DNA of 64,000 nucleotides from Hydra vulgaris (GCF_038396675.1 NC_088934.1:37029001-37093000), one strand, 5' to 3'; shown: positions 1 through 12,820, numbered from the stretch's first letter. Notes: a model not told the origin generated them from the letters alone. Made by a program: numbers and translations.

Positions 1-731
1 TATCTGTATCTGTTCAACGTGTGAGACAAATCTTACATTAAAATCCAAACACAGTTTGAAAAAAACGTAAACCAAAACCAAAACTTACTGCTTGTCATAA
101 AGAAGTTAGATTATAATTTGCAAAAGAACACATGTCTTTGCAGGAAGAGTGGCATCAAGTTCTCTTTAGCGATGAAAAAAAGTTCAATCTAGATGGTCGT
201 AATGGCTATCAATATTACTGGCACAATCTTCGAAAAGAGAAAGGAACTCGGATGAGTCGTAACTTTGGTGGTGGAACTGTTATGGTTTTGGGGGCTTTTT
301 CCTTTATTGGAAAACTTCCACTGGCATGAGTTTCAACAAAAATGAATTCACAAGACTACATTGACTTATTAGAAATAAGTTTGCTTGAACATGGTAAGGA
401 ATTGATGGGTGAAAATTTCACTTTTCAAAAAGATAATGATGCTATCCATAACTCAAAGCTTACAAAAGCTTGGTTTAGAGAAAAAAATAGTCACGTAATG
501 GAATGGCCCGCATCTAGTCCAGATCTTAACTCAATTAAAAATCTATGGGGAATATTTTCTAGAAAGGTTTATGAAAATGGTAAGCAATTTGAATCCACCT
601 TGGAGCTGAAAACTCGTATAAGAGAAGCTTGGAATGAAATATCAATAGAAACTATCCAAAATTTTGTGACTAGTATGTTAAGTCGCATATTTGAAGTCAT
701 TAAAAATTCAGGAAGCAACAGTAAATATTAG
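1..731 (+). pseudogene. Tc1/mariner-type transposase relic, 5' cut by window edge
   Basis: The frame runs open from base 1 to the stop at 729-731 except for in-frame stops at 39, 57, 114 and 327. The first catalytic Asp lies in a SDEKKF motif near 168 and the second in KDNDAIHN near 430. The third position reads PDLNSIKNLW: the spacing is that of a DD34E transposase, but the catalytic Glu is now Lys. Together the pieces cover the DDE domain of a Tc1/IS630 family DNA transposase, which would cut and paste its own element. The stops and the lost Glu make it a dead copy. The N-terminal DNA-binding domain lies outside the window. Confidence 0.8.
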
Positions 732-989
732 ATGAGCGCAAAAACAAAATATTTTTTGTATTTTTTTGTATGTAACATAAATGAGGCTAATTCTATTTTC
801 TCCACAAATTGAATACTTTTAATTTTTACCATACCAACATACCAATTTATAATTTTCTTAGTTATAGTAGAAGAAAATAAGAAGTAAAGTAGACTTTATA
901 ATTGTTTCACTGACATTTTTGTTAAATCAGAACAAAAAATAAAGGTGAAGCTAATTTTATTTTCTCCGCTGTATGCTGATTTCAAATAT
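732..989. other. AT-rich 3' flank of the Tc1 relic
   Basis: No gene is seen. Two similar units containing GCTAATTYTATTTTCTCC occur at about 784-801 and 950-967 and could be end sequences of the transposon relic, but I could not pair them with a left end because that lies outside the window. Confidence 0.3.
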
Positions 990-1240
990 GGGGTCGTCCA
1001 TAAAGTACGTACGCTTTTTTTTCGTCGAACCCCCCCCCCCCCCCCCGCATTTTGCAATACGCTTTTTTGAGTACCCTCCACCTCCCTAAAAGTACCTTTG
1101 CTTTTAACCTATTTATCTAACATTTTATGATATTTTTTTAATTTAGAGTATCCTTTTATAAATAATCAACCCACTGCCCTCCCATCTCATATACGCCATC
1201 TGCAGACTCCCTCTTCCCCTCCGAGCGTACATACTTTGTG
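990..1240. repeat. Old dispersed repeat starting GGTCGTCCATAAAGTACG, with poly-C
   Basis: The block opens with GGTCGTCCATAAAGTACG and contains a run of about 18 C. A related block with GGTCTTCCATAAATTACG occurs near 16,973. The shared opening plus C/T-rich interior suggests two degraded members of one dispersed repeat. The superfamily is not clear. Confidence 0.4.
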
Positions 1241-1362
1241 AACGATGTTTTTTATAAGTTAAGTAAAATATTGTAATTGTAAAATATTGTAATTCTATTA
1301 TATATAAACTTTTTTTATTTTTAAATTCGATTAAAGACAAATAAAAACACAAATTTTTTTTA

Positions 1363-2785
1363 TTAAAAATAAAGTTTAATATTAATAAATATTGTCTGGT
1401 TTAAATTTTTGACTTTGGATTTACGCTTGTGACGAAACTTCGGCAAATCGCGTTGAAGTGTCCAGCAGTAATCCGCTAACATTGTTGCACTCCAACGACC
1501 TTGATAACGCGACTCCATTACCATTATATCTTGATGAAAGCGTTCACCATAATCGTCGCTTACAGAACCAAGGTTTTCTGGAAAGAAATTAAGATGCGAG
1601 TCAAGAAGATGAATTTTGAGGGACATGTTGCATCCCATATCTTTATAGGCATTTATGCAATTTTTAACCACATCTTTAAAATTTACAGACTTGTTATTTC
1701 CGAGAAAATTAGCAACGACGGATTTAAATGCCAGCCATGCATTTTTTTCAATTCCACTAAGTAAATTTTCAAAGTGGATGTCAGTAAAAATCTTTTTTAT
1801 TTGAGGACCTATAAATATACATGTCCCATTCACATACAAAGCAACATTACTTTGTGTAGCCTGTTTGCATTCCCATGAGAAATGTAATTACTTTTACCAC
1901 ATATTCTCCAGTTATATTTACCATAATCAATTTTATTTAATAGCAGCGGATCGTATGCTTCTTTTAGATTGGCAGAATATGCAATCAATACAGATGCATA
2001 TATATTTCCGTTGTGAAGCAATACTGCTTCTAAACTGCTCTTTGATGAATCAATAAATAATCTCCATGATTCTATATTAATTTAATGCCAAGATTTTTCA
2101 TAAGATACTCAATATCCGTGCAATAACATATATTCTCATTAAGTGAAAAAAATTTTACCAATTCTTTGTGACGGTTTCGAAATTTAGAAATTATTGTACC
2201 TGGTGCCAATAAATTAAATTCTTGGAGTCGAGATCCAAGTAATTCAGCTTGGCCTTTTTTCAGCGCCAAGTCTCGTACAAGATCGCAAGTTTCCGCATTA
2301 TTAATTAAATGGACGTTTTCGTCATGCTCGTTGTAATCAGAGTCTGAGCTACTGACAGAAGACGCAATTTGAAATTCGTCTAACATTTCTACATCGATAT
2401 TATATTCAGTAAGTGCAGTAGGTATTGGCAAAGTGGCAGAATTATAAAGTATTGGCTTTGAAACTGATGCCACTTTAGGATATTTAATAGACAACCGAGT
2501 TTTATATGAAAATCCAGCAATATTTACAGAACAGAAATAACAATTCGTAGTATGGTTGCTAGACTCCCGTCATATCATTGGAACACCAAACGAAAAATGG
2601 TTGTTCTTTTTTGCTTATCTTATCCAACCACGTAAGTTGCATGCTCATGCTGAGCAGATAAAATTTAGTGCCCAAGCCAAATTTACTTTTGAATCAAAAT
2701 ATAATTCATACGCTTTTTTTAGAAATGGTGTAAACGTTTTCCGATGAGATTTGTGTGTTAAACAGCCGCAGGCATAACAAAACAT
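1363..2785 (-). pseudogene. Multicopy CYxCG/GERFHQDI family, copy 1
   Basis: Reading the minus strand from an ATG at 2783-2785 gives a Cys motif (CYACG), a second Cys pair (CYFC, near 2530), an acidic stretch, then EWR/FID-like and LLHNG motifs, and finally LDSHLNFFPENLG, GERFHQDI, RYQGRW and ADYCW near 1430-1600. Frames are broken at least four times, and a central block is missing between about 1,850 and 1,830 when compared with copy 2. I know the family only as a repeated, uncharacterised protein of invertebrate genomes, probably of transposon origin; no catalytic domain is named. Two other copies lie at 3,404-4,235 and 11,590-12,017. The Cys pairs suggest zinc binding at the N-terminus. 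Confidence 0.6.
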
Positions 2786-3170
2786 ATCTTTTAAATTAAT
2801 ACAGCCTCTGAAAACTATGATATTAACCTACAAGTCAATTTAAATTTAAATAATGATAAAATTATGTAAACTTTTTTAGAATTTTTAGACTTTTTTAAAC
2901 TTTTTAGAATAAACTAAAAAAATAAATAAAATATAACAAAAAATAGAAATATATATTTCTATGCTTTGTAAAAACATAGAAAATACAATTTTAAGAATAT
3001 CTCAAAAACCTGAGGTGATAAAAAAAATGGTTTTCAAAAAAATGGAATGACAATATAACATAGGTTTGCAAAATGAAATTTTTAATATTTTTTTTAATAG
3101 TAGTAAGTGAATTAACTGTAGTTCGATATGTTGAATTTGAGAATGCCAACCTTTTCGACCCATCATGTAA

Positions 3171-3204
3171 GGATTTTCCGCAAAGATTACTTTGCGGAAA
3201 ATCC
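3171..3204. repeat. Perfect 15-bp-arm hairpin
   Basis: GGATTTTCCGCAAAG is followed after a 4-base loop by its exact reverse complement. It stands alone between two protein relics and is not followed by a T run, so a bacterial-style terminator is not implied. Confidence 0.85.
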
Positions 3205-3403
3205 TATATTTTAATTTCTAACCTATATTTTAATTTTTATAGAAATTGAAATATAAGCAAAACTTGCCTTACACTACTTTTGTACGGAATGTTCAAAAGA
3301 AAAAAAGTCATAAAATTATACAAATTGAATTAATTTCGAGTCATAGAATATTTTATTTACATTATATACAATTATAAATGTTTATTAAATCTGGTTTTTA
3401 GTT

Positions 3404-4235
3404 TCGAATCTTCGTTTTGTGCTTTTTCTTTTGTGGGACGTTATATTTTCCCTATGCAGCATCCAGTAGTAGTCACCCATCATATTTGTATCGCTTTAGG
3501 TTTACTGAGCATCCAAGATTTTTAAAATTGCACAACACTTTTTACAAAACTTTAGTCCGTGTCATTCTGATTCCCTAGAAACTTTGTAACTAAATCTTCA
3601 AAAGAATTCTATGCAGACCTCGCAAATGGTTCATCACATTTTCAAAGTTGTTATCACTCATCAGCTTACAAATGTCAGAACGAACAAATACGTCCCCCTT
3701 TAGCTTTGCGTTAGACAGACAAGTAAACTAGCTTGAAAGGTATTTAAATATCTCGCCGTTTTTTAGCAATGCTTTCACAAACTGCTTTATCATGCCAAGT
3801 TTGATATGGAGTGGTGGTAGAAGGACCTTTTCAGGATCAACCAAAGATTCAAAGTGCAAGTTTTTTTCTTTAACCTTCAATGTTCTTTTCAGCCACACTT
3901 TCTGGTTTGAGTGTTTAGCTTTAGCACAACTACCCCATTCACAAAGAAAACAGGAAAATTTTGCGTAACCACCTTGCTGTCCAAGTATTATAGAAATTAC
4001 TTTAAGATTCCCACAAACTGTCCACTCGAATTCCTTGTACTTTAACTTATCCAAGATCAATGCTAAGTTACCATTAGTTTCCTTCAAATGCACTAAATGA
4101 CAAACGGGTGCGTTGTGAAGTAAGCTTTTATAACTTTTGTCGAAGAATCAATTAGCAGTCTCCAATTTTCAGCTACATGTTGAACTTTAAACGTGGACAC
4201 TAAGCCATTAACATCAAAACAACAGAGTAGCTCAC
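3404..4235 (-). pseudogene. Multicopy CYxCG/GERFHQDI family, copy 2 (centre and C-terminus)
   Basis: The minus strand shows NWRLLIDSS near 4,170, then after a frameshift SLLHN, GQQGGYAKFSCFLCEW, KVWLKR, LPPLHIKLGMIKQFVKAL, and after further breaks NFENVMN and GDYYWMLHRENITSHKRKS near 3,410-3,460. The open central part is 3,728-4,093. This block is what copy 1 lacks, whereas this copy has lost the GERFHQDI segment. The two are therefore separate decayed members with the same orientation, not two halves of one gene. Function unknown. Confidence 0.6.
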
Positions 4236-4239
4236 CATT

Positions 4240-4937
4240 TTAAGAGAAATAAAGCTTAAATTTATTTCTCTATTTCTATACCAAGCAAAAGAAGTTCCAG
4301 GTGTCTATAAGATATTATAATTAATTATTACTGCAGCTTAATAGGATTTTCCCGTTAATTAATTACAAAGAAAATAAAAGTTTGAATGTAAATTTTTTTT
4401 TCCTATATAAGAAAGAAAGTTATCTTTGTGAGTTAAACGCGCCGACAACTAATTACCTAAGCATAACATAATAACATAACTATCTTTATCATGACATATG
4501 CGCAACAAATTTCCCCTGGTATTTTAATTTTTTTTAAATTTTAAGCTTTTAAAAAAAACTCTCTTCCTTTTGTTAGTAATGTAGTATATAATATCTTTAT
4601 ATATGATATAATAGGGTAAAGTAGTCTTTTATATTTAGTTGAATATTATTATGAAAACTCTACATTTTTGAAAATCTTTTTTTGATTAGTTAGTATGATT
4701 ATTTAGCTATAGAAATATCATAAATTTATAGTACACACCTAAAATAATTTCAAGGAAATATCATTTTTCTTAAAACGGCACTAATGACGATATAAACCTC
4801 ATATGCGTTCAATATCGCTACCCACACTTTTTTTATATTTCGTTATTCATAACGCATATTACATTAAAGAAACGAATGAAAAATGAATCATTATTCATAA
4901 AATTATTTGTTTAACTTTTTATTACAAAACTAATCGT
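4240..4937. other. AT-rich spacer
   Basis: I see no coding frame, inverted end or tandem repeat that I can support here. Confidence 0.5.
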
Positions 4938-6640
4938 TTAGTCACTTTCGCTACTTGATGTACACCCTACTTTGCACAAAGTGCATAGGCCACTTTTTAG
5001 GATGCTTCCTGTGTCACAGTGTTCTTGGAACCAAGTTTCGCATCCGACGCATCGAATCCAATCATCGTTTTTTCTTTTGTCGTTGTAAAATAGTCCGCAA
5101 TCACCACAAAACCATCTTTGTCATTCTTACTTCTCTTTTTTGATGATTTTTGAGTTTTTTTCAAATTATGTTTCGTGGCCATTTTTGTTTGAGTTGGCCT
5201 GAGCGTTTTAATTATTTTATCCGCAACTAAATTTCGATCGACAACAACTGCTTTCAGTTAATGATCTTCTAGTTTTTAATTTTCTAATTTTTTTATATGA
5301 TGGAATTATTGAACGGATACTAGTTACAGGGTCTGAAGATCCAAGTTCCAAAGTACTAAACTTGTCAACATTATGATTTTTGACGTTTATACAATTAGAA
5401 ATTTCACTGGGTGTAAAAGCTACTTAGGATATAATATTGGGGTTGAAAGGATAGATTCCTGTTGATCTGAATCCTGATATGGCATTTGCTGGTGTAGCGG
5501 TGCGCAACCATGCTTCAGTAAATAATAGTGGAAATTGCAATTTTGACAGTGATCGTCCAGGAAAGTTTCTTCGGAAATTATCAATGGAAACATTCCAGTA
5601 AATTTTTAATGATTTGAAAACGCTTTTGTCCGGAGGTTGAAGTTTGTGACTACAATGCGCTGGAAGACAAAGCATATGGATGTTTAACTTTTCGGCTTCC
5701 TCTATTACAGCAATATCCAAATGACTACGATGTCCGTCGAAAATCAACAAAGCTTTTCCTGGTAATCGGTGCTGGTTAAAATGACGCAAAAAAGTAGAAA
5801 ATTCTTCCTCAGTAGAATATCCTTTTAAAGTCATGCAAAAAATACTTGCAGGTCGCAAATTATCCCCGTACTCAAGTTTCGAATTTTTTCCTTTATACAA
5901 AATCATAGGTGGAATCCAATTGGTTTCAGAAGCATTTGTACATGCAAGTACAGTAACAGCTCTTCCTCTATCTGCATGAGTAGCTTTGTGTACAAGGTTT
6001 GCTCTTTATTTTCCATTACTACATGAGTACCAGTCATTGTTAATTGCAGTTCATATTCATTGACATTGTAAATCAATTCAAGATGGTATGCCAAATTTTG
6101 TTTTTCATAGACTTTATCAACAAGATTGTAAAAGTTTTGAACAGTTTCAGCATTGAATCGCATTAGCCTACCATAACTTAAACTTACACATTTCCTAGGA
6201 CAACATCAGGATGGCGTCCGAGATATCCAGCAAGCCAATCTTTGCCTGAAATTATTTATTTCATTAGTATAGTGATTTTAATTTTAAAGTTACATTTAAA
6301 TTCATGGACAAAACTGATTTTAATTAATTTTTTTAAACTCGAATATAAAATAAAAATTAAAAACTATAAAAATAAGTCCCAGCAACTTCATTCTTGAAAC
6401 GATATGGCAGATTTTTTTGAGAACATATTTCATATGCATATTTTCTAAGTTGTATTCGTGTTATACCAAATCCTATTTCTTGAAGATGAAATACTCTTTG
6501 CTTCAACTCAGGTTCTACTGTTTTGGGAATAATGCACTTTTCGACGTTTTGGTGAACTATCCTTTCTCGTTAACCAGTCTCTGAGAGTTCTTTGAGGAAT
6601 GTTATAATCTTACGATGCTGCCGCATTTAAAAAAGACACT
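4938..6640 (-). pseudogene. pogo/Tigger-like (DDE_1) transposase relic with C-terminal zinc finger
   Basis: Minus strand. The N-terminus near 6,560-6,610 reads AAAS-stop-DYNIPQRTLRDWL, a CENP-B/psq-type helix-turn-helix. GFGITRIQLRKYAYEIC follows, then KDWLAGYLGRHP. Between them an AT-rich stretch ending TTTCAG at about 6,250 looks like an intron whose GT donor has mutated. The DDE domain is at 5,424-6,163, with LLIFDGHRSHLD and LPAHCSHKLQPPDKSVF. The C-terminus at 4,938-5,110 has spaced Cys residues (DCGLF, RCVGCETWF, LCTLC) resembling a PHD-like zinc finger. There are several frameshifts and at least three stops. The likely original role was transposition of its own TA-targeting element. 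Confidence 0.75.
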
Positions 6641-6668
6641 ATATTCTAACAGAATATAGTGTCTTTTT
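6630..6668. repeat. Perfect 18-bp-arm hairpin at the pogo-like N-terminus
   Basis: AAAAAGACACTATATTCT is followed by loop AAC and the exact reverse complement. It sits where the start of the helix-turn-helix coding sequence should lie, so it may have been inserted into, or formed within, that gene. Confidence 0.85.
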
Positions 6669-7458
6669 CAAATCCATTTTGCCCTAATGGTTTTTTTTTT
6701 AAGTTTATTCATTCTAAAAAGAACAAAAATAATATTTGGCAATTTTTCTAACAAAGTTTTTTAAATAAATCAAAAAATCAACATTGCATTTGTCAAGTGA
6801 CAACAAAAGCATTTATAAACATCTTTAAGTTTAAAAAAATAAAATAATGAGGTTGTGAAAAGATAACAATAACAAAGGTACATTTAAAAGGAAAAGATAT
6901 TCCCTAAACAGTGATTTTTGCGTTAACTGATGGAATTAGCGCAGCAATTTATATATTTTGAAAGAATTTTAAAATTTATGTTTTTTGTTTCATTATTTTA
7001 AACTTTAACATTAAATTACAGTATTTTAAAGTAAATTTGAGAACACAAACATTTATTAGCCTATTCCAGTCTGTCGATGTTGGCAAGATATCAATGTTTT
7101 ATGTAAAAGGGTTTTTTTTTGTTTACATTGTGAACATTGCTTACTTTCAAAAATCAAATAATGTATTGGGCGCATGAATAAACAAAAATAACAATAAAAC
7201 ATTATTTGTTTTGAGCAAGTATAAACAGAAATGATACTTTTTTGATCAATGATAAAAAAAGAATGGTCTAAAATCGTGCTCTCTACATTGTATAGAATAA
7301 TTGCGAATGACTCAAAACCACAATAAAATGGGCAAAAGTTCAAAAAATATGATGTTTTATAACTAAAAAATGATTTATCTTAGAAGTTCTGACAATGTTT
7401 CCTCAATTGCGCAACTAAATATTTTTTAAGCCAACTTTAAAAAAGGAAATGGCGGTAT
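6669..7458. other. AT-rich spacer
   Basis: Nothing recognised. A 95-codon open frame on the minus strand at 7,056-7,343 has no recognisable motif. Confidence 0.4.
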
Positions 7459-7502
7459 CCCAGTAGGCACAGCGACGTGACAAAAACGTGAATTTCACGT
7501 TA

Positions 7503-7680
7503 TTTTGGCACGTGACATTTAGGTGACTTTTTGGTCCCCATGAAATGACCAATTCACGTGATTTATGGACGTGTTTTTCACGTTGCTTTTGGCACGTGAT
7601 ATTTAGGTGACTTTTTGGTCCCTATGAACTGTCTAAAAGACGTGCTTTTTACGTTAATTTTGGCACGTAATATTTAAGCA
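7503..7680. repeat. Three subterminal direct repeats (TTTTGGCACGT...)
   Basis: Each unit contains TTTTGGCACGTRAYATTTA and the first two continue with GGTGACTTTTTGGTCCC. The spacing is 84 and 71 bases. Such subterminal arrays often bind the transposase of the family; that role is inferred. Confidence 0.7.
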
Positions 7681-7904
7681 AAAACTATGCTTTATAAAAA
7701 CGAAGTGTTTGGATTCGTGTAAAGAAAAAAAACTCATCGTCGAGGAAATATTTAATACCTATTAAATTACATGGTTTTATTAGTCAGTTTATTAGTTCTT
7801 GACATAAACATTTTGAATTTGTAATAAAAGCTGCACTTTTGTTAAAATATCCTCCTTATATCCAATAAGTAATAAGTACAAAGTCATAGATCTGCCAACT
7901 TACA

Positions 7905-8060
7905 AAGAGCACGCTTCGATCCACAAAGAGCGCACTTCAAACTTAATCTAACGAACAAGTCGATATATTCTCCCATAAAAGCACGCTTCAAACATAATCT
8001 AACGAATCAGTCGATATTTTCTCCTATAAGAGTACGCATCAAACTTTATCTAATGAATCA
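7905..8060. repeat. About 50-bp direct repeats (GCWTCAAAC..AATCTAA..)
   Basis: Three degenerate copies of a unit with RCACGCTTCAAACWTAATCT and TCGATATTTTCTCC follow each other. A fourth copy lies at about 10,075-10,135, at the start of the second half of the element. Confidence 0.6.
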
Positions 8061-8792
8061 GATTTAGCTGAAAAGAAACAAATAAAATCTTAAATAATAA
8101 TATGATTATTTATTAATTATCTTAAATTGCAAACTTTTAAAACAAATCTTACTTGGTAAGTTGCCAACCATTTTGGCAACAAGATTTTCTAGTTGTTTTC
8201 TTTTATCTAAATCATTAAATAATTTTAAGAAAACAATACTACATACAATGTAGAAAAATAAAAAAAGTCATTTGCCTTCTCATTTTTTACTCTTATTGCT
8301 AAAAAATAAATAAGGATTTAATAAAAAAAGACATAACAAAAAAGTCGACAGATAAATAAAAAAAGAAGTACAAAATAATAAATACAAGTCTAAAAAAATA
8401 TTGTTTATCTATATATATCTACATCTAATATCTGTCCATAGATAAATATATAAAGTTAATAACTGATGCGCGTGATTAGAAAAAGACCTGTACTCACCTT
8501 ATGGGATAACATCTGATTAAATAATTTGTTTTCTTTGTTTTCCATCTTCTTATATTTGCACTTGTTTCTGCATTAACTTGTTCATACATTAACTCACTAG
8601 ATGCAAAGGTGACTGCCCATGAAGTTACTTTAAATGAGTAATCTACAAAGTTTTGAACATTAAATGTAGTTTTAGAATGCACACAGAAAAATTATAACAA
8701 TTTTTAAAAATGTAATAGTTACCACATAACCACACAACATTATAGTGGGGATTTTATATCATGATTTTCCTACCCATGATGAGATTTTTATC

Positions 8793-8841
8793 TTGAGGCT
8801 CCTTTTGCTGTGGAAACATTCCCACGGCTAAGGAGCCTCAT
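8793..8841. repeat. Imperfect hairpin TGAGGCTCCTT
   Basis: TGAGGCTCCTTTTGCTGTGG is followed by a near-perfect inverted copy ending AAGGAGCCTCA, with a short loop. It lies inside the 4 kb element. Confidence 0.6.
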
Positions 8842-11589
8842 CTACCCCTAATTATATATAATATATTAGGTATAAAACTAAAAGTATGTATAATAAAGTA
8901 TTGTCAAATTAGGTAACCAATAAATAACGAGTGCTGACTAAATTAAATTCTTGCTATAGGGTGCAATCACAAAAAAAGACGAAGAGAGGGAAAAGTGAAT
9001 TTTCTCAAACTTTAAAAGTTAAAAGGTTATTGTGTCTTACTACAGAATGATATTCCTAGGCAATAACATAACAAAACCATTGGATCTTCCTAGTCAATAA
9101 TACTTTATACAGAACTTATCATTTATCATGTAGTTTAATAAATTTAATATTAAATAAGGTATAATAACTTATTTATTATTAAATTAATTACATCGACAAA
9201 TTTGACAGTCTAAAATATTATATAATAGGGTAGAAAAAAAAAGTATACCTTGTATTAGGGTTTGATCTTTTGCATGTTGCAATATGAGAATTATCTACCA
9301 TAACGTTACACGATTTTGAACTAAGCTTTGTAATATATTTATTAAACCTAATTTGATAAAACTTAGATATAAAATTATATAATATGTTTAGATAAAATAT
9401 TATATATGTGACATTTTATTTTTGTCAAAAATGCATTGCGACGTTATAAGATATCTTATACCCTAATACTTTTTTTATTAATTATTATAAAACTACAATG
9501 CAAAATAATTATTTTATTATAAAAGTAAAATAAAAAGTAATTACAATAATGAATATATAAACTACATATTTCATATGATCATTATATTTAAAAAATCCGG
9601 AAAATTGTTTGCGGAAAATATCCTGAAAAAATTAAGAATATTTTTCCCATCATTTTTCCCTCTATTTTGCATTCAGTCAAGTTATTTCTCAATTTTTTAA
9701 AAACTTTTTTTAATTTTTGTATAAATGATGACTAAAACAACATAAAAACAAATAGATGACAATAATATATACTTTAACTTGCATATATGGAAAACTTTTC
9801 AGATATTTGGAAAAAGATAAATTAAAAAAAAAAAAATGCGGTATTCCGGGAATATCCCAAATAATCTATGAAACTAAATTATAAAAAAATAGTAAATAAA
9901 ATAAAGAATATCTTTCCAAGTTTCTAATCACAGGTTTTTATTGTGAATAAAAAAAGTTCCAAAATACACAATATTTTGGCAACGTAACTTTCACGATTCA
10001 ATCAAGTAAAATTGTCACCTGGACAAGGTCACCTATAATATACATGATTGAAACGTGAAGAAGGAAACTAGGTAAGAGCACGCATCAAACTTTATCTAAT
10101 GAATAAGTCAATATTTTCTCCAATAGTAGCTTGCGACACCAAATTTAGCTAAAAAGAAACATATAAAAACTTAAACAATAATATGATTATTAAATAATCA
10201 TCTTAAATCACAAGTTTTTAACACAAATCTTACATGGTGAGTCATCAACTGTTTTGGCAATACGATTTTCTGGTGTTGCTATTTCTTTGAATCATAAAAC
10301 AATTTTTAAAAAAGGAATGCTATACTTGAGAGAAACTTGCTTTACATATTGGAAGGTTGTCAACATTGAAAGATAAGTATAATGCAGCTTCAAATACAAT
10401 AGCATCATAATCATCTTTTTGTGGGGAAAACATCGAACAAATCCGCGTTAATAACCAGTTTTATATTGTACATAATAACAATAGTAATAAAATTCATATA
10501 ATATATATAATAATAATTTCATATAATTCAAATATATATATTATTCATATAATATTTAAATAATATAAAAAAATGAAATAAATAAGTATTAACCTTTTTA
10601 AACAAGTAAAGCACCAGATCAAGATGTCATATATTACAAAAAGATAAAGTATTTAATAATAATACATACATATATCAATAATAAATAACATAACACATTT
10701 GTTAATTGATATTATCTTGGATAAATTCTTTAACCTTGTTGATAAAAACCAAATAAAGAAAGAAAATTTATTTTTGGTTTTTATCTAAACGACTCTTGAG
10801 CAATAATGTATGCAGAAGTTCTAGGGACATTATTATTGCTCAAGAATCAAGAATAAGTTCTGCTAGAACTTATAATTTGTCCATGTTTAATAATTAAATA
10901 AGTTACATGGACAAATTATATTTTAATTTGATATTAAATTTGTCATAACTTATTTTGTACTAAATTAAGTAAGCAAAATGGACAAATTTGCCAGTCTAAA
11001 ATATTATATCATAAAGTAGAAAAAAATGCATACATTGTATTTGAGTTTAATCTTATTTGTGTGGCAAATGGCTTGGTACTAATTTATTTAACTTATTTTG
11101 ATATTACAACTTAAAATATATTGTACTTTTTAGTTCTGTTTTAAATGCATTGCGTTATAAGATATTATAAAGACCTAATTTTTTTTTTTTAATTATGATA
11201 ATGCTACAATAAAAATTAATTATATTATCATAACAGTAAATAATTATAACTACTATATTGAATACAAAAACTATACTATAAAAAAATAATTAATATAATA
11301 AAAAATATTATTTCACATTTCTTATGCCAGGTTTTTATTGAGAATAAAAGAAGTTCCGAAAGACGCGATATTTTGGCACGTAACTTTCACGTAACTTTCA
11401 CGTAAAATAGTAACCTGGACGAAGTCACCTAAAATACACGTGATTGAAACGTGAATAAGACGTTGCGTGCCTACTGGGATAAGCCGCCGGCGGTATTAGA
11501 CTACTTTACACTATCTATAGAACTTTAAAAATATTTTTTTTTATATATTATAAAATTGAAAAAAATTTAAAAAAATAAATACATTCTTG

Positions 11590-12017
11590 CAGTCTGGATG
11601 CTAGTAAACCAGTAGATTGTTTCGGGAGTCCAAAATCTCAATGTAGGTCATTTATTTCCGATTGAGAAAATTTTTAGGTGCACTGGAGTCACCTACTTTA
11701 AAATCGTCTCTAGAACTTTCTTTTGATTCGCATTCTGATGATGGCAAATCGTCTAGGCTTTTGAGTGTTTGTGTTGTAGGAGTCCTAAATCTGTGAGGGA
11801 CTAGGTGGAGTGCAGAATCCATGAGTGGAAACAAATTTTTTATTTATTTTGGAACTATACTCTTGCACATTGCATGAACAAAAGTAGCAGCCAAAATACA
11901 CTAAATACACTTTTTCAAAAATATCAGTAATATTTCTTTTTTTTTATTTTTCACTACAAATTCACCACATATATAGCAAAAACTCTCAGAAGATTTTAAA
12001 CCACTTCTTGAAGTCAT
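11590..12017 (-). pseudogene. Multicopy CYxCG/GERFHQDI family, copy 3 (N-terminal third)
   Basis: Starting at an ATG at 12,015-12,017 the minus strand reads MTSRSGLKSSESFCYICGEF and a Lys-rich stretch, then shifts frame to FCSCNVQEYSSK, PHRFRTP and an acidic Ser-rich run. It ends in LPKQSTGLLASRLQE near 11,595. These are the N-terminal Cys motif and the xxLLxSRLQE motif seen in copy 1. Everything downstream is absent. Decayed; function unknown. Confidence 0.6.
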
Positions 12018-12620
12018 TTTTGAAACGCACGTCACAAAAGTTGGAACAGAAATAAATAAATGAAAGGGCATGGGAGGGAGTTCAGAAATTTCTTGGGAAT
12101 AAACCTTGGGGATTACAGTATTTATATACATCGCGATTTTCCATACTTTGAATTAAAAAAAATATTTGATTTAAAAAAAAACAACTTTAAAGAACACGCG
12201 GCTCTCCAGTCAACTCGTACTATCACTCAATTGTATGAAAAATCTGAGTATACCTTTACCTTAGCCTATACCTTTTTTAGCATCTTCATTGACTTATCTT
12301 AATTCTCTGATACCGCAAAATTCTTTTTAAAAACTGAAAATGCTCTAAAATAATTAAAAAGTTATTTAAGTATTCGCAAACAAATTGTTATAAAACTTTA
12401 AAAAGTATAAAAATTTTATGTAAAGTAAGAGGCTTTTTGAATAAAAAAAAACTCAATTATATTTCTCTTTTATTTACAGCTATATTAACAATACAAACGT
12501 TACATGAGCTTATACCAAGACAAGCAAACTTCTTCATCGTCATCAGAAGCATGTAGCACGTTTAATAAATTTTAGTGAACACTTTATCCATGCAAAGCTT
12601 CTTATTAAAAAAATGAATGC
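12018..12620. other. AT-rich spacer
   Basis: An 80-codon open frame on the plus strand (12,060-12,302) shows no motif that I recognise. Otherwise nothing. Confidence 0.4.
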
Positions 12621-12622
12621 AC

Positions 12623-12820
<198 letters not shown>

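Larger units (their letters stand above)
7459..11478. mobile_element. Non-coding DNA transposon of about 4 kb with CCCAGTAGGCAC ends
   Basis: The left end CCCAGTAGGCACAGCGACGT matches, inverted, the right end ACGTTGCGTGCCTACTGGG. The outer ends are rich in ACGT/CACGTG: three direct units beginning TTTTGGCACGT lie at 7,503, 7,587 and 7,658 and again near 11,375. No protein remains, so it would have moved only with a helper transposase. The target duplication is ambiguous: GGCGGTAT lies just outside both ends, but about 10 bases out on the right. I do not assign a superfamily. Confidence 0.7.

Noticed and set aside
1143..1352. Host gene on the minus strand
   Set aside because: No motif, crosses a dispersed repeat, and shows no splice or codon signal.
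3171..3204. Rho-independent terminator
   Set aside because: The context is eukaryotic and no adjacent gene ends there.
11652..11834. A separate 60-residue gene
   Set aside because: It is one frame of the third copy of the multicopy family.
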